Below, one piece after another: positions 1 through 12,840 of a stretch of 64,000 nucleotides of DNA. Every line of letters starts with the position of its first letter. The first letter of the stretch is position 1. This DNA comes from Naematelia aurantialba (lineage: Eukaryota > Basidiomycota > Tremellomycetes > Tremellales > Naemateliaceae). Location of the stretch: NCBI GenBank assembly GCA_021527695.1, contig JAKFAO010000012.1:744001-808000 (forward strand), read 5' to 3'. Under the pieces are notes generated by a model. That model did no database searches. It was not told the origin of the DNA and saw nothing but the letters and a program-made list of their open reading frames with translations. Both the position numbers and the translations under genes were made by a program.

Positions 1-978
1 CCAGAGGAGCACCCAGTCCTGCTCACCGAGGCACCGCTTAACCCTAAAACGAACCGAGAAAAGATGACCCAGATCATGTTTGAGACTTTCAACGCTCCCG
101 CTTTCTACGTCTCCATCCAGGCCGTCCTCTCCCTGTACGCTTCCGGTCGTACCACCGGTATCGTTCTTGACTCGGGTGACGGTGTCACCCACACTGTGCC
201 CATCTACGAAGGGTTCTCCCTGCCTCACGCTATCTTGCGTATGGATTTGGCAGGTCGTGATTTGACCGAGTACCTCGTCAAGATCCTCATGGAGCGCGGA
301 TACCCCTTCACCACGACCGCCGAGCGTGAAATCGTTCGTGACATCAAGGAGAAGCTTTGTTACGTTGCCCTCGACTTTGAGCAGGAGCTCCAGACCGCTG
401 CTCAATCTTCTCAGCTCGAGAAGTCGTACGAGCTCCCAGACGGACAGGTCATCACGATTGGCAACGAGCGATTCCGATGTCCCGAGGCTCTGTTCCAGCC
501 CTCGTTCCTGGGCCTGGAATCGTCCGGTATTCACGAGACGACCTACAACTCGATCATGAAGTGTGACTTGGACATCAGGAAGGATCTGTACGGCAACATT
601 GTCATGTCTGGTGGTACCACCATGTACAACGGTATTGGTGGGTGGAGCCGTCGACACGCCGGGTTGCAGCACTGACCATCGTAGCCGACCGAATGCAGAA
701 GGAGATTACTGCGCTTGCCCCGTCGTCGATGAAGGTGAAGATTGTGGCACCCCCCGAGAGGAGTACGTTGCGAAGTATCGCATATCAGCTTGTGCTGACG
801 GCCCACAGAATACTCGGTCTGGATTGGTGGTTCCATTCTCGCGTCGCTGTCTACCTTCCAGCAGATGTGTATGTTCCATGTCATGCGTTTGGTGAGCTCT
901 GCTGATGGCGTATCAGGGATCGCGAAGGCCGAGTACGACGAATCGGGACCCTCGATTGTCCACCGCAAGTGCTTCTAG
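1..978 (+). CDS. ACT1: Actin, C-terminal part (N-terminus outside the window)
   Basis: Exons <1..637, 685..762, 809..868 and 917..978. The reading frame is open from base 1 ([15 protein letters not shown]) and runs to the universal actin end IVHRKCF-stop. The visible 278 residues correspond to about residue 98 to the end of the usual 375-residue protein. The first junction restores YNGIADRMQKE, the second ends PPERK-YSVW, and the third rebuilds a Trp codon (FQQM-W-I) split across the intron; all have GT/AG ends. The protein is the ATPase that polymerises into cytoskeletal filaments (patches, cables, cytokinetic ring). The sequence is nearly invariant, so identity is certain. The upstream exons and promoter are not in this window. 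Confidence 0.98.
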
Positions 979-1712
979 GCGTTGTCGTTGTCAAATCTGG
1001 GGCTTCTCTTCCTTTCGTGTCGTTACCTTCACTTTTACATAAATGTGCTCGAAATGAATATCATGCGATAGCTGCAGGGGCGGCGACTTGCCTCGCCAGG
1101 CAAGAGGAGCTACGGGGGACGCGGGGAGGACGGGTAGTAGATTTGGATACAAGCTATGGCACGATATCTCACTGATTGGTGACTTGCGGTGCTGACGCCC
1201 GAGACCCGAGGGTCTATAGACGATGTGCTGCTCTGACGCACGGTGAGACTGACGTGCTGACGCTTTGGCTGCCGGAGGGTGAGGTGAGGCTCTCGGCCTG
1301 CTTGACTGAACGAGGTGTGCGAGAGTGTGATATAGGGAGATACATCATACATGGCATGGTAGTGGCATTTGTGATTCGTCGCTCCATCGTGCCCATGTCC
1401 ATCTTCACGCCGGTCCTCGCGCCTCTCTGTCAACAGGGTACAACGTATACTATCTGCCTTGTGCAATGCCGTGTCCCATGTCGTACAGTGTGTGTGGTAT
1501 GTGGTTTCAGTTTGGGGTGTGGCGTTTGCAGTTAGTGGTGTGTGATTTGTAGTTTGTGGTTTGCAGTTTGTGGTGTGTGGTTTGTAGTGTGGTTCGTAGT
1601 GTCGCAGTCGCCGTCGCAGTCGCAGGCGCACGCCGTAGGACATACTATGCAGTATGGACTAAGCAGTAGTAGTCCGTAGAACGCGGATCCAAGCACGCTA
1701 CGCTGCGCTCCG
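979..1712. other. Convergent intergenic spacer ACT1 / PEX7
   Basis: Gap of 734 bases between two converging stop codons. No supported gene. Bases about 1517-1610 are a degenerate TG-rich repeat on the + strand (units like gtggtgtgtggtttgta). It precedes the PEX7 stop. Confidence 0.6.
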
Positions 1713-3610
1713 CTACGCTCTGAAGAGATGCACCTCGTCGTCCCATGCGCAACTGGCCAAGAGGCCCGCGTCGAACAATGCCCAGCTGAGGCCCATGCAG
1801 AACTCGGTGTGGGCGGTGTGGTCGTGTCGCAGGGCAGAGGTGTGCGTGTCCCATCTGGGGGTTTAGTACGTAGGCAGGGAGGACGATTCAACGCAGAAAG
1901 GGTACAGGGAACAGCAAACAGAGGACAGTGGACAGCGGACAGAAAACGGAAAACGGAAAACAGCAACAGAAACACAGGACAGAGGGCAGAAACAGAAACA
2001 AAACAGAAACAGAAACAGAGGATACAGGACACACGACAGAGGACACAGGACATTACAGGAGAGGAAACGGTCAGAGCCAGAGCAGACAAGGCAGCGAGAC
2101 GGGTGAGAGATGGCAACCCAGACGCAACGCACGATTTGCACGACATGTCGTAGCCGCACGAAGCGATGACGTGGCGGTAATGCGGCGACCACCTGCGCGA
2201 GTCAGCACTCGCTCTGAGCTCTGAGTACACCGGAAGATCGCTTGGAGACGAGACAACCGAATGCAGAGGCAGAGACTACCCGAGGAAGAGACGACCCGAG
2301 GCAGAGACGACCCGAGGATGAGACGACCCGAGGCAGAGACGACCAGAGGAAGAGAACGACCGCCGCTCACTGTATCTTGCGAATCGCGAGCTGATGACAC
2401 TTGAGATCCAGCACCAGCCCCCCTCCGGCACCTCTCCCTCCCCCTCCCCCTCCCCCTCCCACTACCGCACCCGCCCGCGCTCTGGCTCCTCCCGCGCCTC
2501 CACGCAGATCCCACACCCTCACACTCTTGTCCTTTCCGGCCGTCGCGATACACCCCTCTTCGTACTTGTGCCAATCGAGAGTCAGCACCTCGTCCTCGCT
2601 CACTCTCGCAGCGTGGACGGGCCGCGCCGGCTCGTCCGCGCGGAGGTCAAATACCTTCAAGAACCCGTCAGAGCCGCAGGACGCAAGGACCTGGGGATGG
2701 CGGGGGGAGAATTGCGAGGCGTAGATCTGGGCAGAATGGGCAGGGATGGTGAGGAGTGAGGTGGCGCGGTGGACGTTCCACTGGAGGCGTTAGCTCGGAG
2801 CGCTCCCGCGATGTTCTCGGCGGTCGCGGGATGGACAGTGGTTGTGAGGTTGGGCAGGTGGCATTGAGACAGGTAACGATTCAGGTGAAGACCGGCAATG
2901 ATAAAGTGATGAGAGGAGATGGCAGGACAGGATATCGAGGACAACGCACCACTTTGACAGTGTGATCCCACGAGCCAGTGGTAAACGTGTCCTTGTCGAC
3001 ATTGTTCCAATCTACCGAAACGACCTCTGCAGCATGTTCGTGCCAAGCCTTGACCGGCAGCCCCTAGCCCACCATCAGCTCAGCGACGTGCGCATCTCTA
3101 CGCCAGAACTGACCTCGAGGGTCGTATCAAACAGTCTCAGAGCCCCGTTACCGCACGCTGCCAAGACTTGGTTCCTGCAGTCGTATCAGTGAGCGCCGCT
3201 CGTCTCCCATTCTGTCCAATTAGCGCCGCGGCAGGAAACGTACTCGTGAGATTCGTTCCACGCTACGTCGTACACACAGTCCTGGGTATCAAACCTACAT
3301 ACCTAATGGTTAGAGCCGACTTGAGGAACGTGAAATGTGAATAAGAGATAGATGGATGAGAGATGAGGAGTATGAAGATAGATGAAGATAGATGCAGATA
3401 GACGGCGACGGTGACGCACCATTTCACGACGTTCAGGCCGTTGCGTGATATCTGCAAGATATGCACGCGACCATTCCCAACAAGCCCAAAGTTGGCGCCT
3501 GAAGCCACCGCCAGTCGGTCCTCGAAGAACGGCGAGAAAGCGATAGCATGGTGAGCGAAGCGGGGTGTCTTGACTCTCAAGGCAGCCAGAGGGCCGGGCG
3601 GCATCGCCAT
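1713..3610 (-). CDS. PEX7: Peroxin-7, WD40 receptor for PTS2 proteins
   Basis: Exons in coding order: 3610..3420, 3294..3244, 3174..3114, 3063..2950, 2780..2371, 2192..2133, 1854..1713 (342 aa, the usual Pex7 length). It carries PTS2-type matrix enzymes to the peroxisome docking complex. The N-terminal AFSPFFEDRLAVAS...GLVGNGR signature is diagnostic of Pex7, followed by six or seven WD repeats ending GSWDHTVKV, SCGSDGFLKVFDLR, AGKDKSVRVWDLR, SCGYDMSCKSWD and CAWDDEVHLF. A Gly/Ala/Arg-rich insert lies after the VRVWDLR blade. The ATG at 3610 is the first in frame after the promoter; an upstream GTG in frame was not used. The last-but-one intron (2193-2370) carries a 16-bp tandem repeat. The gene is divergent from the AMS2-like gene across 321 bases. 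Confidence 0.93.
2279..2360. repeat. 16-bp tandem repeat inside a PEX7 intron
   Basis: Five imperfect copies of a 16-base unit (cccgaggcagagacga on +) fill most of the intron between the exons at 2371 and 2192. The variation between copies is one to three bases. Confidence 0.85.
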
Positions 3611-3931
3611 GGCGCTCGCTTCCACCTCGGATCACAATTCGTGCTGGCGCGACACGGTGCTCGATGCTCTAGGGCTCATGCTTTGCTTTGCCCCCCTACT
3701 GTACCGCGAGCAGGTGTATCTCGCAAGCATGCAGTGGACAAATGGCGACTAAAACGTCATTGAACCATCTCTGTTGGGTGGCAAATTATCCCAAACTGAG
3801 AGAGCGACGCGTTCGCTGGCAAAAGCAAAAAAAAACAGCTCCTGGCGTTGTCCATCTCTTCTTGTACAACTACCCGTCTCTTGCTCGCTCATCATCTCAC
3901 TCGAGCACGCACGGCTCGCGAGGCAGGCCAC
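3611..3931. promoter_or_regulatory. Shared divergent promoter region PEX7 / AMS2-like
   Basis: 321 bases between two start codons on opposite strands. No clear TATA box. A pyrimidine-rich tract with an A9 run (about 3828-3836) lies on the AMS2-like side. Nothing else recognised. Confidence 0.5.
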
Positions 3932-6639
3932 ATGCCTCCGTCACCAGGCAAGATCCACCAGCTCCCAGGTCAGTCGTGCTGCCCATTCCCAATCCAACTG
4001 GCTGGCCCGAGCGAGAATCTGAACCTGACGCGTCTGGGACAGTCAAAGTCTTGTATAGCCTCGATACCAGCGCACAGTCGTATCTCACCATTCTCAATGA
4101 GCGGCAGGATGTATACGTGCATCCCAGTGTCGTGAACTACAACGGCGAGGAGCCGTGCGGGACCGGTAGCTGTTGCTTGAAGGCGGCTGCTCGAGGCATC
4201 TGCTTTGCCAGGTGAGTCACCCCGAACACCTCCTGTTCCACACTGTCGACAATACCCAAGACCACAGTGACAACCGTTGCTGTCGACCGTCGCTGACGGT
4301 GTGGATAGTCCCGAGTGTATTCCAAACTCGGTGTCGCTCGATTTCTCAGTGTACAACCTCGACCCGTCGTTACGATCCAATCGCTCAGCGCGGGCCTTCC
4401 AGCCCGCCTCAGACGAGCAGTCGTCATGGACCGGCCGGGGGTTCCTGTCATGGATACTGGCGGAGCCGGGGGCTGGCACGAGTCTGGTCCGTGGCAGGCT
4501 TGTGCGGGAGTATGAATTCTCGTCGATGGCGTTCAACGACCAGGGCGGGCTGGAGGGGCTCATGGCTGCTGCTGCGTCGCGCGGGGCGGAGGATGCAGAT
4601 GGGAAAGGCTGGGGTCTCGAAGTATGGGTCAGCTTGAAGGTCGTCAATCCCGAGGGCAAGGCGGAATTCGCAGGCCGCAGGGCGTTTGAGGACATGCTGG
4701 CGCGCGGGACCGGCGTGGGCACGCCAAGCTCCGCCGTCAATACGCCAACGCCAACTGCCTCCACTGCCAACGCCAACGCTCCTGTCCCTCCGGCACCCGG
4801 AATCTCGACTTCACTCTCACGCCGAAACTCGCTCGCCATCCCACCCAGAGTCGGCGCTTCCAGTGCGACGTCTCCCGCACTCCGAGCGTCTCCCGCCATC
4901 GCCCATCCCAAACCTGTTCCGGCTCGACCGGCATCTGACATCCACCGGCCGTCATCTGCTGCGTCCATGTCCGCGTCCACTTCCGCTTCCACGTCGGTCG
5001 CTCCCAGCTCAGTGCCGATGGCAGTGAGCTCGTCCGCACAGTCCCAGTCTCACCCTCAGCCTCAACCCCATTCTCGGCCGCCCAGCTCTGTGGCTGTCCG
5101 TCAGTCGTCCCTCGCTCCACACTCCAACTCGTCCGCACCGGCGAGACCCGAGTCGAGACATATCACTCCGCCGCCATCTGATCGCGCACGCTCACCACCG
5201 CCTTCAACTCCTGCCCGCGCAACGCTGCGCCAGCTGCTCGACGCAGAGGGAAAGCTCTCGCCCGATGTGGTCAGGCATCTCACCGAAAACCCCGTGCTGC
5301 GCCGTCTCCTCAAAGCAGTACCGCAGACTGCCGTCTTGACGTCTCTTCGAGAAGCGCACAACGCGCCCTCCCCAACGAAAGACCGGCCAAAAGCGTCGCC
5401 AGCACATGCGGGCACGCCTACCCCTTCGTCGAGTGCTACTATCAAGCCATCGGCGGAGGGGTGCTGTAATTGCGGTGTGACAGAATCTGAGCTGTGGCGC
5501 ACGAAGAACATGAAGGACGGGACGAAGAAGAAGGTCTGCAACGGTACGTGACGTCTCAGCATTGCTACTAGCCAGGCTCGTTCACCACCTGGCCTGGATT
5601 ACATGACATGGGATATCGTCTGACAGCCACAGCGTGCGGCTTGTACTTCAACAAGCACAAACGGATGCGTCCACGCGAGTTATGGGACAGCGCATCCGGT
5701 CCATCCAGCACCGCAGCCAACACCCCCCGTCCGTCGGATCATGCCCCACCCGAGAAGCGCGCAAGGTTCGAACACGAGCCTGTGCGCTCTAGTCCGCGCT
5801 TACATCGTGGCTCGAGCGATACCAACGCGAATTCGGCTTCCAACGCACCGCCCCTACCGCACTTTGAGAGTCCCAAGAAGGGCGTTGCGGGGATGACCAA
5901 TGGTGGTGCCCATGGCAATGGCACGGGAAGTGCCAACGGAAATGGTCTCGGAACTGGCAACGGCAATAGCATCGGTACCGGGAATGGGAGTGGGCACGGG
6001 GACGGGAACGGGAACGGAAACGGCGGGACTGAGAGTCCGCGGAGACGCAGTCGTCCAGGCAAAGGTCCAATGCCGCATCCCAGTCCACGGATGGCCACGC
6101 GCGCGAGCGTAAAGACCGAGACAGGCACAGATAACGGAGGCGGGGGAGGTCCAGGAGGGATCCTGAATAGCGACTTTGATTTTTCCTTCTCCCCTTCCAC
6201 GTTGTTCGCCACTTCCCCTGTCCAACCACAACACCCCAGCGCCCTCACCTCGACTTTACACGCGTCGCATAACCTGAATGGGCATGGTGGGAGTGGCCAC
6301 GGCAACTCCAACAGTCACGGCAACGGTAACAGTCACGGTAACGGGCATGCCGAACACTCGATTGGGACTGGGGCAGGAGCTGGGGGAGGGGGAGGAGCAG
6401 GAGCAGGGGTAGGAGGAGGCGTAGGCGACGCAGATATCGAGGCGCTGTTGGCGCAGATCGCCAATGGCCAGACAACGCTGGACATTGACGCGCTGTTTGC
6501 CAGCGTGACGACGGCTGCGACGAGCCACGACGCGGGACTGCTGGATAAGGAGATGATGGATCTGCTGGCGAGCTGGGAGGGCGGGGACGTGTCGGCCGTG
6601 TCGCTGGATCCGACGCCGAAGAACGAGACACAGGCGTGA
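3932..6639 (+). CDS. AMS2/SPT21-like GATA-type transcription factor (histone gene activator family)
   Basis: Exons 3932..3968, 4043..4211, 4309..5543, 5633..6639 (815 aa). Splicing of exon 1 gives MPPSPGKIHQLP-VKVLYSLD, the start of the Ams2/Spt21 N-terminal domain (VKVLYSLDTSAQSYLTIL ... CLKAAARGICFASPECIP ... DFSVYNLD). Family members drive cell-cycle-dependent histone transcription in fission and budding yeast. A long Ser/Pro-rich region follows. A single GATA finger starts near residue 454 (C-x2-C ... WR ... CNACGLYFNKHKRMRP); its alanine codon is split by the last intron. The loop between the two Cys pairs is 21 residues, longer than the usual 17-18. The C-terminal third is low complexity with Gly/Asn repeats (5910-6030, 6280-6415). 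A histone H4 gene lies about 5 kb downstream, which fits the role but may be chance. Function is inferred from family membership. Confidence 0.88.
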
Positions 6640-7501
6640 TGGGTGCATGAGGATATTTTGGGACGCAGAAGCATGGTTGGACGCAGGAGGAGCATTTTAT
6701 GACGCAGGTGTGATTGGACGCAGGAGGCGCATTTTGGGATGCAGGAGGCGTAATTGGACGCAGGAAGCGAATTTTGGCAACAGGGCAAGAACACTGTACA
6801 CTGTACATCTCGAGCGTGGCCACCCAACCTACCGACATGTGCTCAATCCTTGCTGCTGCTGGGTCCTGAACATTCTGTCGCGGAGCAGGTCTAGGTCTTG
6901 GTCTTGGTCTGGCTGTCTAGCTGCCTTGGTCGGAATCTCGGTCTGAACGTAGTTGATTTTGTTCGTGTTTACTGTGCGTGGAGGGCAAATTGGAGCTGCT
7001 GGCAGATTGCTGGTCAGTAGAGAAATGTATCCTGGATCGAGTATCCAGTGTCATGTCAGCTTCTAGTGTCGAGTATCCACTGTCCATGTTCGTCTAGTGT
7101 CCAGTACCAGTACAGTACCCTGTATCGTGTGTCCTGCGTCCAGAATCGTGTGTCCTGTATCCAGAATTGAATATCCATACATGCTAATGAGGGGTCCACA
7201 TTGACTAGATAGGAAGAGCTGGAGTGCGTGGGATGGTGGTGAAGAACATACACATGCGACGCGAGCAGGAAGGAAGGAAGGAAGGAAGGAAGGAGAGGAG
7301 AGGAAAGGAGAGGAGAGGAGAGGAGAGGAGAGGAGAGAAAGGAGAGGAGAGAAAAGGAAGGAGAGGAGAGGAGAGGAAAGGAGAAGATGAGCAGCTAGGT
7401 GAACCGCTTGTAGGCGTGTTTCTCGTATTCTCTGACTTTACGAACGCGTTTCGTCGGCCTGGGTATATCAGCGACCGGCAGACGCAGTACACCGGCTAGA
7501 C
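6640..7501. other. Convergent spacer with three tandem repeat blocks
   Basis: Gap of 862 bases between the stop of the AMS2-like gene and the stop of NOP53, with no supported gene. It holds a roughly 30-base repeat at 6662-6776 (units around ggacgcaggaggcgcatttt), a degenerate repeat at about 7030-7176 built on tatccagtgtc / gtgtcctg, and a purine microsatellite at 7263-7385. Confidence 0.7.
7263..7385. repeat. Purine microsatellite (GGAA / GGAGA)n
   Basis: About 120 bases of nearly pure A/G: ggaa repeats, then ggaga repeats. Both strands give spurious open frames (poly R/E/G, poly S/L/P). It lies just downstream of the NOP53 stop. Confidence 0.9.
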
Positions 7502-9085
7502 TCACAGCTGTCTCTCGCGGGGCTCGACGAGCGCCCGTTTCTGCAGTGCGAGGAAGCGGTCTTTGAAGAGGTTTCCCTCGGGCTGTGCGGGTCAGCTAGG
7601 GGCGCGGTGTGTTTTCGGGATCGTTCGCGTGAATGTAATACTCGTCAGGATGCTACAAGTCGCAAGAACGAAGCCATCCGCCGCAGACGCCCACTCACCT
7701 TGACCTGCCTCAGACTCTCGGCGAGATCCTCCCCCAGCTGCACCGTCACGTCCTGCCTCTTGACGCGGTGTTTCCCAATCTTCTCGCCGCCAGCGAGGCC
7801 CAGCCTCTCGCGTTCCCGCTTGGCAAGCTTACGCAGCCGCTCGGCCTCTTGTGCGCGCTTTTCGCGCTTCGCCAGGGTCCCCTGCAACGAGGCGAGGGCG
7901 CGCGTGTCCACTGCGCGCGCGAGTTTGCGCTGTTGTTTCTCCAATACTTCGAGGCGCGCCAGCTCCCGCAGCCGCAGCGCCTTGTTCCGCTGTGCCTGTG
8001 TCTTGCGCTTCGTCTGCTTGCTGACGGCTTTGAAATCATCGCCGTCGTCGTTGTCGGGCAGCGCGTCGGCTCCGTCGTCGCCGTCTCCCGGTCCCACCCG
8101 CATGCCCTCTGCGTACTCGTCGCCGTCGATATGCTGCCTCCGCGCATCAACCGCTGAAGCGAGGAGAGCGATCTTGCGCGCCTCGTCCTCTTCCCTCTGC
8201 AGCCGCGCCGTCTCCTCCTCGACCGCCAACTCCAGGAGCCGCTCATGGCTCTCCGCCGTGGGGTTGTAGCTGACCCCTCCTTCAGGGACCTCCACCCCGC
8301 GGCCCAGCTCGATCTGCACCACTCGGATCTCGCGCTGCTGCGCCAGCGTCCGCGGCGGCTTCACAGCCCGCTTCACCATGGCTTCTTCGCCAAAGGTGCC
8401 CGCTGGCACGGGTGCAGCGACCGGCTCGTCGGTCCATGCGTCGCGCAGTGGGGCGACAGGGAGGGCCTTGACGTCGGCAGACGAGGTGGCGTCGTCCGTG
8501 CGGCGGGCGATGCGCCGCAGCCGAGCCTTCTCAGCGGACGAGAGGCGCTTGGCAGCAGCTGAGGACGGGGTGGCGCGGGAGGAGATGGAAGGGACCGCCG
8601 AGCGCTCGGACAGCACGGCGAGCGACCGTAATGGCTTTGGAGCGCGGCGGAGCCGTTGCGCCACTACGGCTCGTCAGCGCGACATCCCACATCCCCTATG
8701 GTACAGGGTAGAGGGGAGAGGCAAAAGCTCACCAGCCACATCACCGACGGTATCGATGGTGAACAGCTCTGCGTCCCCTTTGTGCGCTACTTTGCCTCTA
8801 CACAGCCGTCAGCACCTAGTCCATTCCGGCAGCTCTCAAGTCCATTGCTGCAGCTCTCCCACGACTCAAGGAAGATGTCGCTCACCCAGTGACACGCTCC
8901 TCCTCCCGACCGAGCTCCAGCGCCGCCTCTTCGCGAGTGATGTCGATATTTTTGCGCCATGCTTTTTTGCCCTTGCGCGAGCTCTGCCCCGGCTGGTGCG
9001 GCGCGCCAAGGGTCGCTGGCAATGCGCGGGAGTATGGCTTGGACGATGTGGCCTTGGCTGTGGCTGTTGAGGTTGCGGGCGGCAT
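7502..9085 (-). CDS. NOP53: Ribosome biogenesis protein NOP53 (GLTSCR2/PICT1 family)
   Basis: Exons in coding order: 9085..8886, 8797..8733, 8663..7699, 7582..7502 (436 aa). Nop53 is a nucleolar 60S factor that brings the Mtr4-exosome to pre-60S particles for 5.8S processing. The N-terminus has the family motif SSRKGKKAWRKNIDI followed by an acidic helix. The second exon supplies AELFTIDTVGD, matching the LF.IDT.G signature. The C-terminal half is a charged Arg/Lys/Glu coiled coil, and the last exon ends with the conserved NLFKDRFLALQKRALVEPRE block. Translation is placed at the ATG at 9085 (MPPATST); an in-frame ATG about 18 codons upstream is possible. The gene is divergent from mS29 across 178 bases. 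Confidence 0.92.
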
Positions 9086-9263
9086 GCTTCGCTGCTTGAG
9101 ACCGGTCACTTGCAGTGGATGGATGTAGGATGCAGTCATGAAATATGCTGCCTCCAAGGACTGCCGCTGCTTCGACTTTTATTTGTTTCCTGGTTATTTA
9201 TCCATTTTATCCCATCCAACATTGGGCCGTTGAACATCCTCCCTCACTCCTTATCCACCATAG

Positions 9264-11522
9264 ATGCTCACTGCCTCGCAGGGCTCGCGCAGCACCATGT
9301 CGTTCCTCGGTCGGCCATCTGCCAGCCGCCTCCTCCCACTCGCGTCGTCCTCGCGGGCCGTACACACCTCCGCGCCCGTCCTCGCTACCAAAGGGCCCAA
9401 GAAACAGACCCGTACGTCTCTGCGTCTTCGGTCTCTCTGCCGTCTCGCCTGCTGACCCGTGCACTCAGTGCGTACCGCGTTGAAGCGGACAAATCGATTC
9501 GGCAAGGGCAAGGAGAACATGGTCAAGCCCAATCATCCGGTACGTTCTTTGCTGTTGGGCCGCAGGACAGTGTCGCGGGCGAGCTGATCCAGATCCGGTA
9601 GATCACGCGCACGATCCCGAAATTATCGTTTTCCGGAGCGAGTGAACCGCCCGACCTCTCCAGCTTCACCCAGCTGCACCATGTACGTCAGAGCTCCAGA
9701 TCCTATCCTTAGATCCATACGCACAGCTCAGCGAGTCGCGACGGCCGAAGGGGGAAGTGGAAGAGGAAGGCAGAGGGGACCCGGAAGGTGCAGGGAGTGG
9801 AGGTGAAGGGAGGTGGATGTGGTGTGGATGTGGAGGGAGCGGAAGGACAGGGCTGACGTCTGCAGGATACGTACATTCCGCGATCTGTCGGAATAGCGAC
9901 GACCTATCCTCAGGCGAGCTTTGGGCGTCTGCAGAATTTCGGTCTCCCTCGCAAGTTGAAGAAAGAGGTGAGCGCGAGGACCTGTGCCTCTTGGCGAGTT
10001 GCGCTGACGATATAGTACACTGAGGCAGGGTGGCCGGCCAGCGTGGTCAGACAACAGACGGTCGAGCTGGCACGGGTGATTGATGGGGCTCGGGCGTCGT
10101 CGAGCGCTGATAAGCGGTACATGATCAGTGTGTTTCCTTCTCTCGAACCTCTCGCCTACAATGTCTGCTTTGTGGACATGTCGACTGCCTGCCTGCCTAG
10201 GCTGCCTTCTACCTGCCTATCTCTGCTACTTTCTACCTGCCCCCTTCCTACCTGCCCACCCGTCTGCCCCGCCTATCGTTGCTACCTTCACCCGTCCACC
10301 TTCCTGCGTGCCCACCCGCCAACCCGCTACCTAGTCCTTGTCCACCGTATCCGAGTCTCAAGCAAACGCTGACGCCGATAGCCGGTGGTGCTGGATCGGG
10401 CAAGTCGACTCTGCTGTTCCAGGCTGTGAACTATGCGATCGACGCGAAGTGGATCGTGCTCTACTCGCCACGCGGTCAGTGCCTCGTCAGCATACCACAG
10501 ACTCTAGGCGCTGATAATCCCAGTTGATACTTGGCTCGTCTCGTCATCCCCCTACGCTTACTCGCAGCAAAGCAAGACGTTCCACCAGCCGGCCTTGGCG
10601 GCCGCTCTGCTGCAGTCGACTCTATCTGCCAACCCAAGGGTGTTGGCGGGCATCAAGCTCGAGCAGTCTGTCTCTCTGGAGCGCGGACGCGAGCTGCCTG
10701 CAGGCATGGACCTCGCGGCACTGTGCAAGGCCGGAGCGAAGGACGAGCGGATCAGCGTTGATGCGCTAGAGGCGCTGTTGGCGACTCTCGGCTCGCAGAC
10801 TGGGTAGGTCACCTGTCCAAACGGCTAGACTCCAACTGGAGGAAACGGCGCATGAAGCTGATGGATGTAGCGTTCCGGTGGTATGGGCATTGGACGAGGC
10901 CCATGGCCTGTTCTCGTCCAGTCAGTACAGGGCACCAGACTATTCGGTGCTCGAGTCGTACCATCTCTCCATGCCTCTTCTCGCGCTGGACTACCTCACC
11001 GGCCGAAAGACATTTGTCAGTTATTTGTTTCTTCTTCCTCGCCCAGAATCACAGTGTGTCCAGAGTCACCGTCTATCCAGAGTCACCGTCTGTCCAGAGT
11101 GACACTGTATCCAGAGTCACAGTCCTGTCCACAGTTCTGCCCAGAATCTCAGACCGCTGACACCCGTACAGGCCCGGGGCGCCGTCCTAGCCACCTACTC
11201 GCACTCTACGACCGCGCTCCCCATTCCCGCCGTGATGACGACCGCGCTCGCCCTCCCCTCGACCCACGCTAGAGAAATCACGCCGTACACGCCGTTGAAC
11301 CCCACACACCTCGCACACGCGTCTGCGTCGATCCAGCGCTTCGACCTGCCGTTCGGCATGTCGCCGAGCGAGGCGGCGGCCATGTCGGAGATCTGGCAGA
11401 AGAAGGGCTGGGCACGGGCCGGCGGCGACGAGGCGCTCATGACTGGTTTGACGGCGAGTATGGGCAACCCCCTGGCTATGGCCAAAGGGTGGAGACTGGA
11501 CTTTAAGAGCCTGGCTGCGTGA
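9264..11522 (+). CDS. RSM23: Mitochondrial small-subunit ribosomal protein mS29 (DAP3/Rsm23)
   Basis: Exons 9264..9411, 9469..9539, 9602..9682, 9866..9967, 10016..10127, 10382..10474, 10524..10803, 10871..11015, 11172..11522 (460 aa). mS29 is the GTP-binding protein of the mitoribosomal head. The N-terminus is a presequence rich in Arg/Ser (MSFLGRPSASRLLPLASSSR). The P-loop GGAGSGKST is at the start of exon 6, and the Walker-B-like WALDEAHGLF in exon 8. The YIPRSVGIATTYP and FDLPFGMSPSEAAAM segments match fungal DAP3. All nine exons join in phase with GT/AG ends. Intron 5 (10128-10381) and intron 8 (11016-11171) are long because of pyrimidine and direct-repeat tracts. Either the ATG at 9264 or the one at 9297 can start the protein. 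Confidence 0.94.
10190..10300. repeat. Pyrimidine-rich degenerate repeat in mS29 intron 5
   Basis: Repeated ctgcct / ctacctgcc units expand this intron to 254 nt against a typical 60-90 nt here. Confidence 0.7.
11040..11150. repeat. Direct repeats in mS29 intron 8
   Basis: Five or more imperfect copies of a 17-18-base unit (tccagagtcaccgtcta) lie in tandem inside the intron before the last exon. Confidence 0.8.
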
Positions 11523-11960
11523 GGCGAAGAGCGGTGATGCATGCATGCATGTGCGTGAGGTGTAGAGGTGATGCGTAGCGTTGCACTAGAGACGTGTTGC
11601 ATGTTGCATTGTACGTGACTGCCGTACGTAACGCGTTTACAAGACGTTCTCAGCCACCGAAGGAGGCTGGCGTGGGAGATCAAAGCATCATGGCATAGGA
11701 CGTGTTGATCGTGACTGATGGTGTCTCTCCGCATCACACCTAAGACCTGCACCAAATAGGTCGTATCCCGTGCCATGATAAACAACCCTTCCACGCACAG
11801 GATACATCGCTCCACTGGGCGGTCCTACAAAAGAATATCGAAAAACGAAAAAAAGCATCCTCGTCCACCAAAGAAAACCCGCCTCCCGCCACCCGACCCG
11901 CCTCGCCTCTGGTCTACTGGACCGCGCTCGTTCTCTCCTGATGACACATCAGAGAGGTGA
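11523..11960. other. Convergent spacer mS29 / histone H4
   Basis: Gap of 438 bases between converging stops. A short gcatgcatgcatg palindrome lies at 11538-11550. No gene or clear terminator recognised. Confidence 0.5.
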
Positions 11961-12775
<815 letters not shown>

Positions 12776-12831
12776 AGAGCGGAGAGTGGTTGGAGTCGAG
12801 TGCGAGGGAGGGGAAAGAGGAGCAAGGGAGG

Positions 12832-12840
12832 TTATATATG
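12832..12840 (-). promoter_or_regulatory. TATA-like box of histone H4
   Basis: Minus-strand catatataa lies about 55 bases upstream of the putative leader-intron donor, a plausible core promoter position for a highly expressed histone gene. Confidence 0.55.

Noticed and set aside
7263..7385. CRISPR-like or satellite array
   Set aside because: It is a simple purine microsatellite without spacers; no CRISPR is expected in a nuclear fungal genome.
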